Below, in pieces: positions 24,772-32,858 of a stretch of DNA of 64,000 nt. Made by a program: the position numbers and the translations under genes. The DNA is from Actinacidiphila rubida (GTDB lineage Bacteria; Actinomycetota; Actinomycetes; Streptomycetales; Streptomycetaceae). Location of the stretch: the NCBI RefSeq assembly GCF_900110255.1, contig NZ_FODD01000035.1, positions 26,290 through 90,289 of the forward strand, written 5' to 3'. The notes beneath the pieces were generated by a model, which ran no database searches, was not told the origin of the DNA, and saw only the letters and a program-made list of their open reading frames with translations. Position 1 is the stretch's first letter, and every line of letters begins with the position of its first letter.

Positions 24772-25454
24772 AAAGAGCGTAGAAAAGGGATGCTCAGCTC
24801 CTCGAGGGAACGCAGCACGGTCCGTCCGGGCGCCGCCTCGATGGGGACGAGCGAGGGCACCGCGACCACCCGGCAGCCGGCCGCCTCCGCGGAGGCGACT
24901 CCGGTGAGGGTGTCCTCCACGACGACGCACGCGGCCGGGTCGGCCCCGAGACGGGCCGCCGCGGTCAGGTACGGGTCGGGGTGCGGCTTGGTGCGCGGCA
25001 CCTCGTCGCCGGCCACCGTGAAGGCGAAGTGCTCGGCGCCGAGCGAGAGCAGCATCGCGTCGATGGTCCTGCGGTGCGAGGCGGAGACCAGCGCGGTGGG
25101 GATGCCGTGCGCGTTCAGCTCGGTCAGCAGCCGCCGGGCGCCGGGCATGAGCGGGGCGCCGCGCGCGATGAGCTTTTCGAAGCGCAGGTTCACGGCCGGC
25201 GACAGCTCGTCGAGCGTCGCGGTGGTGCCGGTCGCCTCGATCAGGTGGCCCAGGCTGCGCGCCATGGGGCCGCCCACCACGACCGCGCGGTGCGCCTCGT
25301 CCAGCACGTGCCCGAGCTCCGCGAAGACCTCGCTCTCCGCCGCCCACCAGATGCCCTCGGTGTCCACCAGGGTGCCGTCCAGGTCGAGCAGCACCGCCTG
25401 CGGTGACGGGCGCTGGACCGTGCGGGTGTCGGCGACGGGGATGCTGCTGGTCAT
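24753..25454 (-). CDS. HAD-superfamily phosphatase (beta-phosphoglucomutase-like subfamily)
   Basis: A 233-residue HAD subfamily IA hydrolase. Motif I is 'AVLLDLDGTLVDTEGIWW' (nucleophile D near residue 20), motif II 'TALVSASHRR', motif III Lys in 'VPRTKPHPDPYL', and motif IV 'CVVVEDTLTGVASAEAAGCRVVAV'. The cap domain is alpha-helical. Likely substrates are small sugar phosphates, as in related pseudouridine-5'-phosphatases or sugar phosphatases; specificity is not visible. The ATG at 25454 has AGGAG seven bases upstream. It lies downstream of metH on the same strand beyond two strong hairpins. Confidence 0.92.
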   Translation of the reverse strand: MTSSIPVADTRTVQRPSPQAVLLDLDGTLVDTEGIWWAAESEVFAELGHVLDEAHRAVVVGGPMARSLGHLIEATGTTATLDELSPAVNLRFEKLIARGAPLMPGARRLLTELNAHGIPTALVSASHRRTIDAMLLSLGAEHFAFTVAGDEVPRTKPHPDPYLTAAARLGADPAACVVVEDTLTGVASAEAAGCRVVAVPSLVPIEAAPGRTVLRSLEELSIPFLRSLNTALH

Positions 25455-25519
25455 ACGCCCACTCCTCGGCTCGGCCGCCCGGCTCGGCTGGGTGCCCGCG
25501 GACCTGTCTCCGGGGGGCA

Positions 25520-25570
25520 CAGAGGCCGGTCGCCGCGCCCCGCGGATCGCGGGGCGGCGACCGGCCTCTG
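25520..25570 (-). terminator. long stem-loop (16 + 7 bp) between metH and the HAD gene
   Basis: Left arm 25520-25544 and right arm 25548-25570 pair over 16 bp, a 2-nt bulge (25536-25537) and 7 bp, closed by a GAT loop. The stem lies 66 bases upstream of the HAD start and 158 bases past the metH stop. It lacks a U-tract and could be a terminator for metH read-through or a leader structure of the HAD mRNA. Confidence 0.6.
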
Positions 25571-25696
25571 CCGGATCTGCCAGTCTACGTCGCACGGCAA
25601 CGGGGCGCCGGACAGGCGGCGGACGCGCGGTGGCGCGGGCGCGAACGCCTGGCGCCGCGCCCGCACCGCGCCCGCGTGACGCGCCGCACCGCCGCC

Positions 25697-25728
25697 GGGG
25701 GCGGAACCCGCCGCCGGGTTCCGCCCCC
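25697..25728 (-). terminator. metH terminator-like stem
   Basis: A perfect 14-bp stem (25697-25710 with 25715-25728) and a CCGC tetraloop begin at the last base of the metH stop codon. No U-tract follows. With the second stem at 25520-25570 it gives two consecutive barriers after metH. Confidence 0.65.
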
Positions 25729-28700
25729 TACCGGGCGTTGAAGTACTTGGCCTCGGGGTGGTGGATGACGATCGCGTCGGTGGACTGCTCGGGGTGCAGC
25801 TGGAACTCCTCGGAGAGCTTGACGCCGATCCGCTCCGGCTCCAGCAGCTGGGCGATCTTCGCCCGGTCCTCCAGATCGGGGCAGGCACCGTAGCCCAGCG
25901 AGAAGCGCGCGCCGCGGTACTTCAGCGCGAACATGTCCTCGACGTCCGCGGGGTCCTCGCCGCCGAAGCCCAGCTCGGCCCGCACCCGGGCGTGCCAGTA
26001 CTCGGCGAGGGCCTCGGCGAGCTGCACCGACAGGCCGTGCAGCTCCAGGTAGTCGCGGTAGGAGTCGGTGGCGAACAGTTCGTTGGCCGCCTCGGAGATC
26101 CGGCTGCCGACGGTGACCACCTGGAAGCCGACGACGTCGGTCTCGCCGGACTCCTCGGGCCGGAAGAAGTCGGCCAGGCACAGCCGGCGCCCGCGCCGCT
26201 GGCGGGGGAAGGTGAACCGGGTGCGCTCGGTGCCGTCCTCGTGGAGCACGATCAGGTCGTCGCCCTTGGAGACGCAGGGGAAGTAGCCGTAGGTGACGGC
26301 GGCCTCGAGCAGGTTCTCCGACTGCAGCCGGGTGAGCAGCCCGCGCAGCCGCGGCCGGCCCTCGGACTCCACCAGCTCCTCGTAGGACGGCCCGCCGGCC
26401 CTGGCCTCCTTCAGGCCCCACTGGCCCTTGAACAGCGCGCCCTCGTCCAGCCAGGAGGCGTAGTCGGCCAGCTGGATGCCCTTGACCACGCGGGTGCCCC
26501 AGAACGGCGGGGCGGGCACCGGGTTGTCGGTGGCGACGTCGGAACGCACCTGGCCGAGCTCCGGCTCGGGCTCGGCCTGCGGGCGGTGCGGCACCCGGCG
26601 GGGCTTGAGGTCGGGCAGCTTGGCGCCGGGCACGCCGCGCTTGATGCCGATCAGCGCGTCCATCAGCCGCAGGCCCTCGAAGGCGTCGCGGGCGTAGCGC
26701 ACCTCGCCGGCGTAGATCTCGTGCAGGTCCTGCTCGACGTAGGCGCGGGTGAGGGCGGCGCCGCCGAGGATCACCGGGTAGTCCGCGGACAGGCCGCGCT
26801 GGTTCAGCTCCTCCAGGTTCTCCTTCATGATCACCGTGGACTTCACCAGCAGCCCGGACATGCCGATCACGTCGGCCCGGCTCTCCTGGGCGGCCTCGAG
26901 GATCGCCGAGACCGGCTGCTTGATGCCGAGGTTCACGACGTTGTAGCCGTTGTTGGACAGGATGATGTCCACCAGGTTCTTGCCGATGTCGTGGACGTCG
27001 CCGCGCACCGTGGCGAGCACGATGGTGCCCTTGCCGCCACTGTCGTCGGTCTTCTCCATGTGCGGCTCGAGGTAGGCGACGGCGGTCTTCATCACCTCGG
27101 CGGACTGCAGCACGAAGGGCAGCTGCATCTGGCCGGAGCCGAACAGCTCGCCGACCACCTTCATCCCGGACAGCAGCGTCTCGTTGACGATGTCCAGGGC
27201 CGGGCGCTCGGCCAGCGCGGCGTCCAGGTCGGCCTGCAGGCCGTTCTTCTCGCCGTCGATGATCCGGCGCTGGAGGCGCTCCTCCAGCGGCAGCGCGGCC
27301 AGCTCCTCGGCGCGGCCGGCCTTCACCGAGGAGGAGTCGACGCCCTCGAAGAGCTCCATCAGCTTCTGCAGCGGGTCGTAGCCCTCGGCGCGCTTGTCGT
27401 AGACCAGGTCGTACGCCGCCTGCCGCTGCTCCTCGGGGATGCGGGCGATCGGCAGGATCTTCGCGGCGTGCACGATCGCCGAGTCCAGTCCGGCCTTGAC
27501 GCACTCGTCGAGGAACACCGAGTTGAGCACCACGCGCGCGGCCGGGTTGAGCCCGAAGGAGATGTTGGACAGGCCGAGCGTGGTCTGCACGTCGGGGTGG
27601 CGGCGCTTGAGCTCGCGGATCGCCTCGATGGTGGCGGCGCCGTCCTTGCGGGACTCCTCCTGGCCGGTGCAGATGGTGAAGGTCAGGCAGTCGATGAGGA
27701 TGTCGGACTCGTGGACGCCCCAGGTGCCGGTGAGGTCGTCGATCAGCCGCTCGGCGATCTCGACCTTCTTCTCGGCGGTGCGGGCCTGGCCCTCCTCGTC
27801 GATGGTCAGCGCGATCAGCGCCGCGCCGTGCTCGACGGCCAGCTGGGTGACCTTGGCGAACCGGGACTCCGGCCCGTCGCCGTCCTCGTAGTTCACCGAG
27901 TTGAGCACCGCCCGGCCGCCGAGCTTCTCCAGGCCGGCCCGCAGCACGTCGACCTCGGTGGAGTCGAGCACGATCGGCAGCGTGGAGGCGGTGGCGAACC
28001 GGCCGGCGATCTCGGCCATGTCGGCGACGCCGTCCCGGCCGACGTAGTCCACGCACAGGTCCAGCAGGTGGGCGCCCTCGCGGATCTGCTCGCGCGCCAG
28101 CTCGACGCAGTCCTCCCAGCGCCCGGCCAGCATCGCCTCGCGGAACTTCTTCGAGCCGTTGGCGTTGGTGCGCTCGCCGATCGCCAGGTACGAGGTGTCC
28201 TGGCGGAACGGCACGGTCTGGTAGAGCGAGGCCGCGCCGGGCTCGGGGCGGGGGTGGCGCGGGGTCAGGTCGTGGCCGCCGACGCGCTCCACGATCTGCC
28301 GCAGGTGCTCGGGCGTGCTGCCGCAGCAGCCGCCGACCAGCGACAGCCCGTACTCGCGGGTGAAGACCTCCTGGGCGTCGGCCAGCTCCGCCGGGGACAG
28401 CGGGTAGTGGGCGCCGTCCTTGGTGAGCACGGGCAGGCCGGCGTTGGGCATGCAGGTCAGCGGGATGCGCGAGTGCCGGGTCAGGTAGCGCAGGTGCTCG
28501 CTCATCTCGGCGGGGCCGGTGGAGCAGTTCAGGCCCATCAGGTCGATGCCGAGCGGTTCGAGGGCGGTGAGCGCGGCGCCGATCTCGGAGCCGAGGAGCA
28601 TGGTGCCGGTGGTCTCGACCGCCACCGAGCAGATCAGCGGCAGGTCGACGCCGGCCGCGGCCATCGCCCGGCGGGAGCCGATCAGCGCGGCCTTGACCTG

Positions 28701-29240
28701 CAGCAGGTCCTGCATGGTCTCCACGATCAGCGCGTCCGCGCCGCCGGCGATCAGGCCGGCCGCGTTGGCCTCGTACCCGTCGCGCAGGGTGCGGTAGTCG
28801 ATGTGGCCGAGGGTGGGCAGCTTGGTGCCGGGGCCGATCGAGCCGAGCACCCAGCGCTCGCGCCCGTCGGCGGCGTAGCCGTCGGCGACCTCGCGGGCCA
28901 GCGCGGCGCCGGCCTCGGCCAGCTCGTGGATGCGGTCGGCGGAGTCGTACTCGCTGAGCGCGCTGTGGTTGGCGCCGAAGGTGTTGGTCTCCACGCAGTC
29001 GACGCCGGCCTCGAAGTACGCCTCGTGGACGGAGCGCACGATGTCGGGCCGGGTGACGTTGAGGATCTCGTTGCAGCCCTCGAGCTGCTGGAAGTCGTCC
29101 AGCGTGGGCTCCTGCGCCTGCAGCATGGTGCCCATGGCGCCGTCGGCGACGACGACACGGGTGGCGAGGGCCTTGCGCAGCGCGGCGGCTCGGGCGTTGC
29201 TGGCGGCGGGCGCGGCGGACGGACGGGACGGCGAGGCCAT
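25728..29240 (-). CDS. metH: cobalamin-dependent methionine synthase MetH
   Basis: Transfers methyl from 5-methyl-THF to homocysteine via methylcobalamin. The 1170-residue protein has all modules: homocysteine-binding barrel (about 20-330, with the zinc cysteines in 'LNCSTGP' and 'VGGCCGSTPEHL'), pterin-binding barrel (about 350-620, 'AIGERTNANGSKKFREAM'), B12 cap and Rossmann domain (about 650-900) with the cobalt ligand H750 in 'RGDVHDIGKN', and a reactivation domain with the SAM-binding 'RFSLGYGACPDL' near the C-terminus. The ATG at 29240 has GGGAG seven bases upstream. No cobalamin riboswitch is evident in the 250-base leader region shared with gylR. Confidence 0.97.
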   Translation of the reverse strand: MASPSRPSAAPAASNARAAALRKALATRVVVADGAMGTMLQAQEPTLDDFQQLEGCNEILNVTRPDIVRSVHEAYFEAGVDCVETNTFGANHSALSEYDSADRIHELAEAGAALAREVADGYAADGRERWVLGSIGPGTKLPTLGHIDYRTLRDGYEANAAGLIAGGADALIVETMQDLLQVKAALIGSRRAMAAAGVDLPLICSVAVETTGTMLLGSEIGAALTALEPLGIDLMGLNCSTGPAEMSEHLRYLTRHSRIPLTCMPNAGLPVLTKDGAHYPLSPAELADAQEVFTREYGLSLVGGCCGSTPEHLRQIVERVGGHDLTPRHPRPEPGAASLYQTVPFRQDTSYLAIGERTNANGSKKFREAMLAGRWEDCVELAREQIREGAHLLDLCVDYVGRDGVADMAEIAGRFATASTLPIVLDSTEVDVLRAGLEKLGGRAVLNSVNYEDGDGPESRFAKVTQLAVEHGAALIALTIDEEGQARTAEKKVEIAERLIDDLTGTWGVHESDILIDCLTFTICTGQEESRKDGAATIEAIRELKRRHPDVQTTLGLSNISFGLNPAARVVLNSVFLDECVKAGLDSAIVHAAKILPIARIPEEQRQAAYDLVYDKRAEGYDPLQKLMELFEGVDSSSVKAGRAEELAALPLEERLQRRIIDGEKNGLQADLDAALAERPALDIVNETLLSGMKVVGELFGSGQMQLPFVLQSAEVMKTAVAYLEPHMEKTDDSGGKGTIVLATVRGDVHDIGKNLVDIILSNNGYNVVNLGIKQPVSAILEAAQESRADVIGMSGLLVKSTVIMKENLEELNQRGLSADYPVILGGAALTRAYVEQDLHEIYAGEVRYARDAFEGLRLMDALIGIKRGVPGAKLPDLKPRRVPHRPQAEPEPELGQVRSDVATDNPVPAPPFWGTRVVKGIQLADYASWLDEGALFKGQWGLKEARAGGPSYEELVESEGRPRLRGLLTRLQSENLLEAAVTYGYFPCVSKGDDLIVLHEDGTERTRFTFPRQRRGRRLCLADFFRPEESGETDVVGFQVVTVGSRISEAANELFATDSYRDYLELHGLSVQLAEALAEYWHARVRAELGFGGEDPADVEDMFALKYRGARFSLGYGACPDLEDRAKIAQLLEPERIGVKLSEEFQLHPEQSTDAIVIHHPEAKYFNAR

Positions 29241-29417
29241 GGGGATGCTCCCTGGAGTGCGACGGCTGTCGGCTATGCGGTCCGTGCGGGGAGACCCCGG
29301 GCCGGGGCCGCCCGCGAAGGAGGCGCACCCCGCCAGCGTAGCCGCCGCCACTCACAAGACTCGATGGATTCCGAGGGGCGGACGGGTGGTGCCAGACTCG
29401 TGAATGCCATGATGAGG

Positions 29418-29432
29418 GTCGACAATGTCGAC
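29418..29432. promoter_or_regulatory. putative GylR operator upstream of gylR
   Basis: GTCGACAATGTCGAC, an odd-length palindrome (arms GTCGACA/TGTCGAC), lies 58 bases upstream of the gylR ATG. The reverse complement of the same 15-mer recurs upstream of glpF at 30371-30385 with one end mismatch. This implies autoregulation by the IclR protein. Confidence 0.75.
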
Positions 29433-29490
29433 CGGGCACGGCGAGGGGCGCCGCGCCCGTCGTCCACGGACCGTCCCGGGAGGGCGAACG

Positions 29491-30255
29491 ATGCCAGGTC
29501 CCATCCAGTCCCTGGAGCGCGCGGCGGCGATCCTGCGCCTGCTGGCCGGGGGTGAGCGCCGGCTGGGGCTGTCCGACGTGGCGTCGTCGCTCGGACTGGC
29601 CAAGGGGACGGCCCACGGCATCCTGCGCACCCTGCAGCAGGAGGGGTTCGTCGAGCAGGACCCGGTGACGGGCAAGTACCAGCTGGGCGCCGAACTGCTG
29701 CGGCTGGGCAACAGCTACCTGGACGTGCACGAGCTGCGGGCCCGCGCCCTGGTGTGGACCGACGACCTGGCCAGGTCCAGCGGCGAGGCGGCCTACCTGG
29801 GAGTGCTGCACCAGCAGGGCGTGCTGATCGTGCACCACGTCTTCCGGCCGGACGACAGCCGCCAGGTCCTCGACGTCGGCGCGATGCAGCCGCTGCACAG
29901 CACCGCGCTGGGCAAGGTGCTGGCGGCCTACGACCCGGTGGCGCACCGCGAGGCCGCCGAGTCCGAGTGGAGCGCGCTGACCGCCCGCACGCTGACCGAC
30001 GCGGCCTCCTTCGAGGAGGAGCTGGCGCTGGTGCGGGCCCGCGGCTGGGCCGCGGACCTGGAGGAGACCTGGGACGGCGTGGCGTCGGTCGCGGCGCCCG
30101 TCCACGACCGGCGGCGGATGCCGGTCGGCGCGGTGGGCGTCACCGGCGCGGTCGAGCGGGTCTGCGACGGCGACGGCGTCAGAGCGGGCCTGGTGGCGGC
30201 GGTCCGGGACTGCGCCCGGGCGGTCTCCCGGGACCTGGGAGCCGGCCGCTTCTGA
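29491..30255 (+). CDS. gylR: IclR-family regulator of glycerol catabolism (GylR)
   Basis: A 254-residue IclR-type repressor. The N-terminal winged HTH is 'QSLERAAAILRLLAGG' plus 'LSDVASSLGLAKGTAHGILRTLQQEGFVEQD' (residues 6-60), followed by the effector domain (about 85-250; 'MQPLHSTALGKVLAAY', 'RGWAADLEETWDGVASVAAPVHD'). Its position directly before glpF-glpK-glpD and the shared palindromes match GylR of Streptomyces, which represses the glycerol operon until glycerol 3-phosphate accumulates. The ATG at 29491 has GGGAGGG six bases upstream. Confidence 0.95.
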   Translation: MPGPIQSLERAAAILRLLAGGERRLGLSDVASSLGLAKGTAHGILRTLQQEGFVEQDPVTGKYQLGAELLRLGNSYLDVHELRARALVWTDDLARSSGEAAYLGVLHQQGVLIVHHVFRPDDSRQVLDVGAMQPLHSTALGKVLAAYDPVAHREAAESEWSALTARTLTDAASFEEELALVRARGWAADLEETWDGVASVAAPVHDRRRMPVGAVGVTGAVERVCDGDGVRAGLVAAVRDCARAVSRDLGAGRF

Positions 30256-30329
30256 CCGCCCGGGCGGTCCCGGCCGACCCGGTGGGAGCAGGTTTTCCGC
30301 GCTCTTCGGAGTTCTCGGTCACAACCCTC

Positions 30330-30385
30330 TTGACCCGGCCACCCCAGCGGAACAAAACTCTCGCCCAGCGGTCGACATTGTCGAA
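30330..30385 (+). promoter_or_regulatory. gyl operon promoter with GylR operator
   Basis: TTGACC (30330-30335), 18-bp spacer and AAAACT (30354-30359) form a plausible promoter. The palindrome GTCGACATTGTCGAA (30371-30385) lies just after the predicted start point, ideal for repression. It matches the gylR operator (reverse complement) at 14 of 15 positions. The leader to the glpF GTG is about 70 bases. Confidence 0.6.
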
Positions 30386-30437
30386 CATCGGACGGGACTC
30401 GCGTCGCCGCCATATGGACTAGGACAAAGGAGTCGCA

Positions 30438-31226
30438 GTGTCCAACGGTCACATCGTCATCGGCGAGCTCTTCGGCACCGCCGTGCTCATCCTGCTCGGC
30501 GGCGGAGTCTGCGCCGCCGTGACGCTCAAGAAATCCAAGGCGAAGGACGCGGGCTGGGTCGCGATCACCTTCGGCTGGGGATTCGGCGTGCTCGGCGGCG
30601 CCTACATCGCCAACGGCTACTCCGGCGGCCAGCTCAATCCCGCCGTCACCCTGGGGGTCGCCATCAAGACCGGCCAGTGGAGCCACGTCCCGTACTACCT
30701 GATCGGGCAGTTCGCCGGCGCGATCATCGGCGCGTTCCTGGTGTGGGTGGTCTACATGGGCCAGTTCGCGGCCCACCTGACCGACGCCGAGGTGCTCGCC
30801 GGCCACGACGTGGACCCGGCCGGCCCGTCCACCCGCGACGAGTCGCTGCCCGGCGGTCCCGTGCTGGGCGTCTTCTCCACCGGCCCGGAGATCCGCAACG
30901 CGGTGCAGAACCTGCTGACCGAGATCATCGCCACCGCCGTGCTGGTGCTCTTCATCCTCACCCAGGGCATGACCAACGGCCTGGCCCTCAACGGCCTGGG
31001 CATCCTGCTGACCGCGCTGCTGGTGGTCGGCATCGGCCTGTCGCTGGGCGGGCCGACCGGCTACGCGATCAACCCGGCCCGCGACCTGGGCCCGCGCATC
31101 GTGCACGCCCTGCTGCCGCTGCCGAACAAGGGCGGCTCCGACTGGGGCTACGCCTGGATACCGGTCGTCGGCCCGCTGGCCGGCGCCGCGATCGCCGGCG
31201 GCCTCTACCGGCTGTGCTTCACCTGA
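30438..31226 (+). CDS. glpF: glycerol facilitator (MIP/aquaglyceroporin family)
   Basis: Channel for passive glycerol entry, first gene of the glycerol operon (gylC in Streptomyces usage). The 262-residue protein has six transmembrane segments and both pore motifs, NPAVT at residue 67 and 'INPARDLGPR' in the second half; the Asp after the second NPA marks a glycerol facilitator rather than a water channel. The loop between helices 3 and 4 (residues about 115-150) is longer than usual. The GTG at 30438 has AAAGGAG five bases upstream. Confidence 0.96.
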   Translation: MSNGHIVIGELFGTAVLILLGGGVCAAVTLKKSKAKDAGWVAITFGWGFGVLGGAYIANGYSGGQLNPAVTLGVAIKTGQWSHVPYYLIGQFAGAIIGAFLVWVVYMGQFAAHLTDAEVLAGHDVDPAGPSTRDESLPGGPVLGVFSTGPEIRNAVQNLLTEIIATAVLVLFILTQGMTNGLALNGLGILLTALLVVGIGLSLGGPTGYAINPARDLGPRIVHALLPLPNKGGSDWGYAWIPVVGPLAGAAIAGGLYRLCFT

Positions 31227-31287
31227 GCGCGCCCGCCGCCCCGGCACCCCGCCCCCACCAGGACCCGCAGACCCCGAGGAGCACCCC

Positions 31288-32850
31288 GTGACCGACAGCA
31301 CGACGACCCCCGCAGGCTCGCACGGCAGCGGCCCGTTCATCGCGGCCATCGACCAGGGCACCACCTCCAGCCGCTGCATCGTCTTCGACCGCGACGGCCG
31401 CATCGTGGCGGTGGACCAGAAGGAGCACGAGCAGATCTTCCCCAAGCCCGGCTGGGTGGAGCACGACGCCGCCGAGATCTGGACGAACGTCCAGGAGGTG
31501 GTGGCCGGCGCCATCGGCAGGGCCGCCCAGGACATCCCCGGCTTCACCCCGGCCGACGTCAAGGCGATCGGCATCACCAACCAGCGCGAGACGACCCTGC
31601 TGTGGGACCGGCACACCGGCGAGCCGGTGCACAACGCGCTGGTCTGGCAGGACACCCGCACCGACGCGCTCTGCCGCGAGCTGGGCCGCAACGTGGGCCA
31701 GGACCGCTTCCGCCGGGAGACCGGCCTGCCGCTGGCGTCCTACTTCGCCGGGCCGAAGATCCGCTGGCTGCTGGACAACGTCGAGGGCCTGCGCGAGCGC
31801 GCCGAGGCCGGCGACATCCTCTTCGGCACCATGGACTCCTGGGTGATCTGGAACCTCACCGGCGGCGTGAACGGCGGGGTGCACGTCACCGACGTCACCA
31901 ACGCGTCGCGCACACTGCTGATGAACCTGCATACCCTGAACTGGGACGAGCGGATCCTCGCCTCCATCGAGGTGCCCGCCGCGGTGCTGCCGGAGATCCG
32001 CTCGTCGTCCGAGGTGTACGGCACCACCAGCGTGGGCGGCCTGGCCGACGTTCCGGTGGCGTCGGCGCTGGGCGACCAGCAGGCCGCCCTGTTCGGACAG
32101 ACCTGCTTCTCCGAGGGAGAGGCGAAGTCCACGTACGGCACGGGCACGTTCATGCTGATGAACACCGGTGACACTCCGGTCAACTCCTACAACGGTCTGA
32201 TCACCACCGTCGGCTACCGGATCGGTGACGCAGATCCCGTCTACGCCCTGGAAGGATCCATCGCCGTCACGGGTTCACTAGTGCAGTGGATGCGTGACCA
32301 GATGGGACTCATCAGTACGGCAGCGGAGATCGAGACCCTCGCCTCGTCCGTGGAGGACAACGGCGGGGCGTACTTCGTGCCGGCCTTCTCCGGTCTGTTC
32401 GCGCCCTACTGGCGCGACGACGCGCGCGGAGTGATCGCCGGGCTGACACGCTACGTCACCAAGGCCCACATCGCGCGGGCCGTGCTGGAGGCGACCGCCT
32501 GGCAGACCCGGGAGATCGCCGACGCGATGACCAAGGACTCGGGCGTCGACCTGACCGCGCTGAAGGTCGACGGCGGAATGACGTCCAACAACCTGCTGAT
32601 GCAGACCCTGGCCGACTTCCTGGACGCGCCCGTGGTGCGCCCGATGGTCGCCGAGACCACCTGCCTGGGCGCCGCCTACGCGGCCGGCCTCGCGGTCGGC
32701 TTCTGGCCGGACACCGACGCGCTGCGCGCCAACTGGAAGCGGGCCGCCGAGTGGACGCCGCGCATGGACGCGGCCAAGCGGGACCGCGAGTACAAGAGCT
32801 GGCTCAAGGCCGTCCAGGCGACCATGGGCTGGATCGACGAGGAGCACTGA
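31288..32850 (+). CDS. glpK: glycerol kinase
   Basis: Phosphorylates glycerol to sn-glycerol 3-phosphate with ATP. The 520-residue FGGY kinase shows 'FIAAIDQGTTSSRCIVFDRDG', 'GITNQRETTLLWDRHTGEP', 'VWQDTRTDALC', 'TYGTGTFMLMNTG', and 'KVDGGMTSNNLLMQTLADFLDAPV'. It follows glpF by 61 bases and is nearly abutted by glpD (8 bases), so glpFKD is one operon. The GTG at 31288 has GAGGAG six bases upstream. Confidence 0.98.
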   Translation: MTDSTTTPAGSHGSGPFIAAIDQGTTSSRCIVFDRDGRIVAVDQKEHEQIFPKPGWVEHDAAEIWTNVQEVVAGAIGRAAQDIPGFTPADVKAIGITNQRETTLLWDRHTGEPVHNALVWQDTRTDALCRELGRNVGQDRFRRETGLPLASYFAGPKIRWLLDNVEGLRERAEAGDILFGTMDSWVIWNLTGGVNGGVHVTDVTNASRTLLMNLHTLNWDERILASIEVPAAVLPEIRSSSEVYGTTSVGGLADVPVASALGDQQAALFGQTCFSEGEAKSTYGTGTFMLMNTGDTPVNSYNGLITTVGYRIGDADPVYALEGSIAVTGSLVQWMRDQMGLISTAAEIETLASSVEDNGGAYFVPAFSGLFAPYWRDDARGVIAGLTRYVTKAHIARAVLEATAWQTREIADAMTKDSGVDLTALKVDGGMTSNNLLMQTLADFLDAPVVRPMVAETTCLGAAYAAGLAVGFWPDTDALRANWKRAAEWTPRMDAAKRDREYKSWLKAVQATMGWIDEEH

Positions 32851-32858
32851 GACACACC

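Noticed and set aside
29241..29490. Cobalamin or SAM riboswitch in front of metH
   Set aside because: No B12-box-like or SAM-box core could be found on the minus strand leader.
25585..30105. Very long open frames antisense to or out of frame with metH on both strands
   Set aside because: Shadows of high GC content; amino-acid composition is Arg/Ala/Gly/Pro or Leu/Val/Gln/His-biased and no domain is visible, while metH frame has all catalytic motifs.
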